Shown here in pieces: positions 59,137 to 64,000 of a DNA stretch of 64,000 nucleotides. The position numbers and the translations under genes were made by a program. Location: contig CM064874.1 of the NCBI GenBank assembly GCA_032719365.1, forward strand, positions 33,652,716 through 33,716,715, in the 5' to 3' direction. This stretch comes from Prinsepia uniflora (lineage: Eukaryota > Streptophyta > Magnoliopsida > Rosales > Rosaceae). The notes below the pieces were generated by a model, which saw nothing but the letters and a program-made list of their open reading frames with translations, did no database searches and was not told where the DNA came from. Numbering within the stretch: position 1 is the first letter of the stretch; each line of letters opens with the position of its first letter.

Positions 59137-61635
59137 GTCCCAGGATTTTGATTAAAATAATAATAAAAAATTGAAAAGTGATCAATGATTAGGGACCCTT
59201 GGATGAGTGACAAGTGTCACTCATCCCATGTTTTGAGGCCCCTAAATTGTGGATCATGTTTCCCTCTAATTCATTTTTAATTATCCATCATCACCCTTAA
59301 TCATCATTCATTCTTCATTATCAGTCATCTTCATCTTCTTCATTTATTTTCTTCAAAACCGTATACCTCAATCCTACACAAACACCTCTCAATCATCATC
59401 CATTGCTTATGACCCATGAATGAAAGTTGGAGAGGATGTTAAGACGAACCGAATGATGGCCACTGCAAGAACCGTCGTGCACCGTGACCGGAATTTTGGA
59501 AGGTAAGCCGTGCGATTCAAATTTTGGGTTTTTGATTTTGATGGTTTTGATCAATTCTAAGCTTAGGATGATGTTCTTTGAGCTCTCACGAACTTGTAGG
59601 TGCAATTTGGGACGGATTTGGACATTTTCGGTGGCCGGAATGATGAATGGAATTCTGGCCGAAACTTTGAATGGCCATAACTTACAATCCAGGTACTTTC
59701 TGAAATTTCTGGGTTGATATTTGGAATCCTTGGCTCGAGTAGATGGATTTACATAGGTAGAACGTCGAATTTAGTTGAGAAACGAGTGAGATATCGAAGT
59801 TTGAAGTTTGGGGAATCAATGGAGTTTTCTGGTGAGAAATTCCGGCGAGTTGACTCGTTGACTTTGACCCATTGATTTTTGACCATTGACTTACTGTTCA
59901 TGATGACATCAGCGTTGACTTTGATGATGTCAGCCTTGACTTTTGGGTTAACGTTTGACTAGAACTATGACCCACGCGTGGGGGCGCGTGTAAGCATATT
60001 TTTCGGTGGGACCAAGACCATTTAAAGGTCTCGACGATCCGGATCCAATGGTGGTGGTTTCGGGTCGATCGGAGATCGTTAAGTTGGTCAAATTGAGGTT
60101 TTTCACCTCGAAAAACGTGTACGGGACACGTTGACTTTCCCGGGAAATTTTATGGTTCATAGTATGTACTTGTATAGGTTAGTAGTAATCTTTGGGTATG
60201 ATTTGGACAGGTCAGGATGACCCGAAGAGGTCGGATTCGCCCGGGGAGGCTTATGGCACGCATTTCGACGTGGCAGTTAGGACAGTCTGTGAGTGGACTT
60301 TGTTTTCTAACCATGATGCATGCATATATGATTTAAATGCATTATTGTATGATTTGATATGATTTGACATGATTGATGTTTCGATCCGGTGATTTCTCAA
60401 TTTTCTGTATTATTATATTATTTTTGGCACGATTTTCGAGAAATTGTGAAAATGATGTTTTGACTCGGGTTATGAGTCAGGGATTGAAAAATGATGTTTT
60501 GACTTGAATTATGAGTAAGGGATTGATTTAATGGATTTACATAATGTGTTTCAGATATATTTCATGGATTTACGTGAAAATGGCAACTCGGGTTACAGTT
60601 GCACGGAATTACGTGTAATTGAGATTTCGGGCTTGACACCCAATGGAATTGTGATTTTGATTGGATTTGTATTTCCTTCTGATTACATGATGATATTGAT
60701 GATTTTCGAATTTATGGAATAAATCGGGACTTGGGTTTTCTGGATTTGAGGAAACTATATTTTGGGGCTGGGACCCTGTGTTGATAATGATTTGAGTTTT
60801 AAACGCAACTGTTTTTCACTGGTTTTCATGATGGTGATGTGTTGCTGATATTTAGGACTTTCAGATGGAAATGTGTTTTCCCCGAAGTGCATCCTGTATT
60901 GTGGATATTAGGGCTTCCGGTTGGGAATGTGTTTTCCCTGGAGTGCACCCTAGAGATAACGCTCGCCTCCGCGATGGGATGTGTTTACCCTGGAGAGGTC
61001 ACGTAGCACGGTATATTGTCGTGCAGCCGAGGGAGGCTCGACTCAGACCAGATGTACTGGATTATGTGAAGATCAGTCGGTGATGTGTTCACGACGATCT
61101 GGATTGTCGAATGGTGATGTGTTCACAGCGACATACTCGGATTTTGAGCGGTCCTTGAGCCTATTTGATTTTCACGCGTTGCATGGATAACATGACTAAT
61201 GGAAATAAGTCCCGTTGTTTTAAGGAGATATGATTTGATTTGATGAACATTAGTTTCAGGGAAAATGTGGACATGGAATTTAGAAACCTGTTTTGATTTT
61301 ATCGGTCCATTATTCATACTTGATTGATTTCACACTATTACTCATGTTTTATGATATGCATGCATGTTTGTGAAAGCTGAAGGGTAAGAATGGGTTTTGG
61401 TAAATGTATTTATAAAAGTTTGTTTTGTCCACTCACACCTTTTCTGTTTTATTGACCCTCAAGGTCGTGGCGCGATGATTGAGGCTATTCGAGAGATGGA
61501 GGTATGAATGGGCATAGGTACAGTTATCCCTTGTTTGGCAAGTCTTGGAGGGTAATTTCGGAACCTCAGTTGACTTGTCAGACGGGAGCAGGACCGGGCA
61601 CGTTTATCAAAGTCCTTCGGGGACGGGTCCTGTCA
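59137..61635 (+). mobile_element. C 3' LTR, second piece
   Basis: It resumes at GTCCCAGG after D's TSD, with the palindrome at 59201-59226. Several CpG sites intact in the C 5' LTR have become TpG or CpA (for example TGACGTCA to TGATGTCA near 59924), as expected of methylated DNA. Confidence 0.9.
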
Positions 61636-61640
61636 TATAC

Positions 61641-62328
61641 CTTCCAGTATGAATGGTCTCTTCCAGACGTAGTAGATCTTGGAGAGTCACGATCCACTAC
61701 CTGGAATGAGTGACTCCAAGAGGGAGCACATTGTAGGAGTGAGAGTTATGATGTAGTCTCGGACTGGGTCCGCAAACAGCCTTCCAGACGTTGTAGATCC
61801 TGAATTTTGGACATAACCTCCTAGACATCGTAGATCCTTGGGGTAGACTCGGATTGAGACCCCGAGTAGTATGCATACTTATAGATATATCGTGACGGGT
61901 TCTTGATTGGGCATATGAGATACCAAGGATGGTTTATATATATATATATATATTATTTTTTTGTACGACGTTTTACGGAAATTGGTTTTGGGTTAAGTTC
62001 CCATATATTTTGGTTGACGGTTTTGGGCTAAGTCCCTAATAATTTAAATGGATTGATAAACGGTTTTCAAATGCATGCATGATTTTAGTGAAGGGCATAA
62101 ATGTCTTTTCGTGAAATTGTTTTTATAAAATTAAATTCTTTGTTTTGTCTACTCACAACTTTCGTGATTTTTAATGCCCTTCAGGTTGATCGCGGATGCG
62201 GGCTGTAGTGGAGATCGAGACATCGTACTCCTCCTCCGGTTGGAATTATCCTTAGTCTGACACGTCGTCTCAGACTGGAGCAGGCATGTCCCGCGTTAAT
62301 CCCAGGGGATTTGGGACGGGTTCTGACA
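61641..62328 (+). mobile_element. Host LTR B, last piece
   Basis: It continues B after element C and aligns with D around 41990 onward (AGACG...GAGAGTCACGATCCAC). CCAGACGT(A/T)GTAGATC recurs about 61664, 61784 and, diverged, 61830. An (AT)n/T-rich tract lies at about 61936-61965. The box GTCTACTCACA is at 62147-62157, the CCCTTCAG acceptor is at 62184 and the LTR ends TTCTGACA. Confidence 0.85.
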
Positions 62329-64000
62329 AGTGGTATTAGAGCGCGTTTTGCTCTCAGTGTGACACGCATGTCGAGGATGTGACGTCTTTACAGTGGTAAT
62401 AACCTGTCCTCAACTTGATAGTTAGGGTAATAGTATGAGGATTCAGTGGAATCAAACCCTGGGTAGATTACGTTTAGCACAAGGTGCGATTTTTTAGGGT
62501 CCGATCAGTATAGGATGCCGCGATTTCCGAGAGGTTGGATCTTGAGTGGGATTATTGTGCATGTGAATCTAATGGCTTAGAGCCGTAAATAGAATTACAA
62601 AACGGAGATTATACTACAGGGAGCAGTCAAGTGCTCGATGACCCTCTTTGAGGCTGGTTGGAATAGGAACGTTGATCCTATTTGGCATGAGATACCATGT
62701 TTCGGTGTGTTGAATCCCGAAAGGATGTCGACTAGCAGGGGATGACTAGGAGTAGTTGTTGTGCAGTATGGTAGGATGCGATTGCGCATGTAGCGCTTGT
62801 GCAGAGTTAGGCACGGAGTATGGCCAAGTTCTTGTGAAGGACAGCGGCTGGGAGCCGTATAGTTACAAGGGGACAAGGTCCTCAGATTGTGATTCCTGGT
62901 TGTTTGGACACCAGCATCAAAGTATGAAGACTCTTCGGAGTCGAGCGCGAGGGACGACTCGGGATGGACATGCTTTAGGGAGCAACCGGGTACGCAATAA
63001 CCCTAGTTGGTGAGTCATCAGACGAGTGACCAGGAGAGTAGTACTCATCGATCGGATCTTGAGGTGGACTGATCGGTGGATGTTGTATGTTGAGAGGTTG
63101 GTGCCAGCGGTGAATTGACCGCTTATGTTCGTAGTCTCGGTGGTGAGATATGTGGGCTGTGTCTGCACGAGCTCGTGGAATGTGCCACCATTGATGGTGG
63201 GTATAGTTGCAGTGGTTGAGAGTCGAGGGATGTTTAGGGAACATTCATTTTCCAGTACGAATGGTTCGAATGGTCATACTCGGAGTTGTGGGGTACAAGG
63301 GAGGAAGGGTTCCTCCAACGTGAGCAGGGTCTTGGGATTGGTTTGATTCGCACTCCTCGTGGAGGTGATCTGATGAAAATAACGAGGAGAGACGAAGAGC
63401 CACGAACTGAGGGTATCTTAGTCGTGATGTGTTCATGATTGGTTTCTACCACTACACGACGAGGAGGATTCGTCGACATGTGTAAAGTTTTGGGAGTTGC
63501 GTCGAGATGACAGACATGATGGAGGGCTTGGATTGTTTACAGACACGTGGATGATGTCCGAGTGAGTTGAGGGCTTGGATTATGACCGAGTGGGTAGACG
63601 TGCCCTAGATTGGTAAACATGTGAGTTCGGTAGGCACTGAGCGGGACAAAGAGGATCCCGAGTAGCTTGGTGCGAGGTATGGGGTATACCTGGATTGGTG
63701 ATAGGTACCCTGGTTCGTTGTGGGCGAATGACACGTGTGTTTGGTGCTGGGAATTGATCCCATAAGGGTTGGGATGTGCGAACTAGTATGCTGACGTGAA
63801 CAGTGATGGAAGAAGCCGAAGTGAATCAATGGAAGTGTTTAGTTTGGAAGCAATAGACTAAGCATTACAATAATTATCAGAGAATACTCTTAGTCGGAGA
63901 AGGAGACTTCTCATTTTCTGCTCTTTAGAAGATGATGCTTGGTACCGCAGGATGACATGAGATGAACTTTGATGTCATCATCTTAGACTTTCCTTATACG
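62329..64000 (+). mobile_element. B interior, non-coding, runs off the window
   Basis: The primer site 62331-62342 reads TGGTATTAGAGC, one C-to-T change from the standard site. The sequence then follows D's interior in order (GAGGATTCAGTGGAATC near 62438, TTAGAGCCGTA near 62577, GATGAACTTTGATGTCATCA at 63962). No coding domain is recognisable. The 3' part of B lies beyond the window. Confidence 0.8.

Larger units (their letters stand above)
33000..61635 (+). mobile_element. Element C (with D and E nested in its 3' LTR)
   Basis: Order: 5' LTR 33000-35850, interior 35851-39554, 3' LTR start 39555-39958, nested D, 3' LTR remainder 59137-61635. Both LTRs start TGTAACGACCC and end GGGTCCTGTCA. 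Substitutions and small indels between the two LTRs are plainly more frequent than among A copies, so it is older. It is non-autonomous in its present state, with pol fossils in the interior. Confidence 0.9.

Noticed and set aside
32266..64000. Centromeric identity of the region
   Set aside because: Nested chromodomain-type elements fit pericentromeric heterochromatin in general, but no centromere satellite or CRM-type element is seen.

Overview
The window is plant nuclear heterochromatin made entirely of nested Ty3/gypsy-type LTR retrotransposons. The evidence is the TG...CA-ended LTRs of about 2.8 kb, primer-binding sites of the plant initiator-Met-tRNA type (TGGTATCAGAGC), purine-rich polypurine tracts, 5-bp target-site duplications (TSDs) and one recognisable gag-pol of the chromodomain-bearing Del/Tekay kind. 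A flowering plant is the sensible reading; I cannot name the species. I see no host gene, tRNA, rRNA or CRISPR array. The labels A-F used here are local names for the families.

Layout, outside to inside. (1) Host LTR B starts before the window. It is seen as 1-224, 32271-32999 and 61641-62328, followed by its own primer-binding site and non-coding interior to 64000. (2) Into B, with TSD GTCCA, went a 32-kb family A array at 225-32265: LTR-INT-LTR-INT-LTR-INT-LTR-INT-LTR, five LTRs and four interiors with an exact 6645-bp period over the inner copies. A's first LTR holds a solo LTR of family F (2376-5208, TSD GGTCA). (3) Also into B, with TSD TATAC, went element C (33000-61635). (4) C's 3' LTR is split by element D (39959-59131, TSD CTTAC). 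(5) D's 5' LTR is split by element E (42067-52206, TSD GTCGG). All units lie on the + strand, and every insertion landed in an LTR.

Element E is the only one with readable genes: gag-protease, then reverse transcriptase, RNase H, integrase and a chromodomain-like tail. Its pol is broken by one frameshift and three in-frame stops. A, B and D have interiors of 3-4 kb without recognisable domains. C's interior holds eroded fragments of pol. They keep the LTR ends, primer site, pre-tract hairpin and polypurine tract of an E-like element, so they look like large non-autonomous derivatives (LARD-like) that used E-type proteins in trans.

Beyond the elements, LTRs whose sequences are otherwise diverged share an ordered set of cis modules. 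These are a 172-bp tandem duplication, a perfect 12-bp-arm palindrome, a candidate two-intron leader with a 58-78-nt middle exon, an 11-nt complementarity joining the second intron's 5' splice site to its branch-point region, a hairpin cluster shared by A and E, and a stem before the primer site. The intron pairing and the A multimer are the two observations I would follow first.
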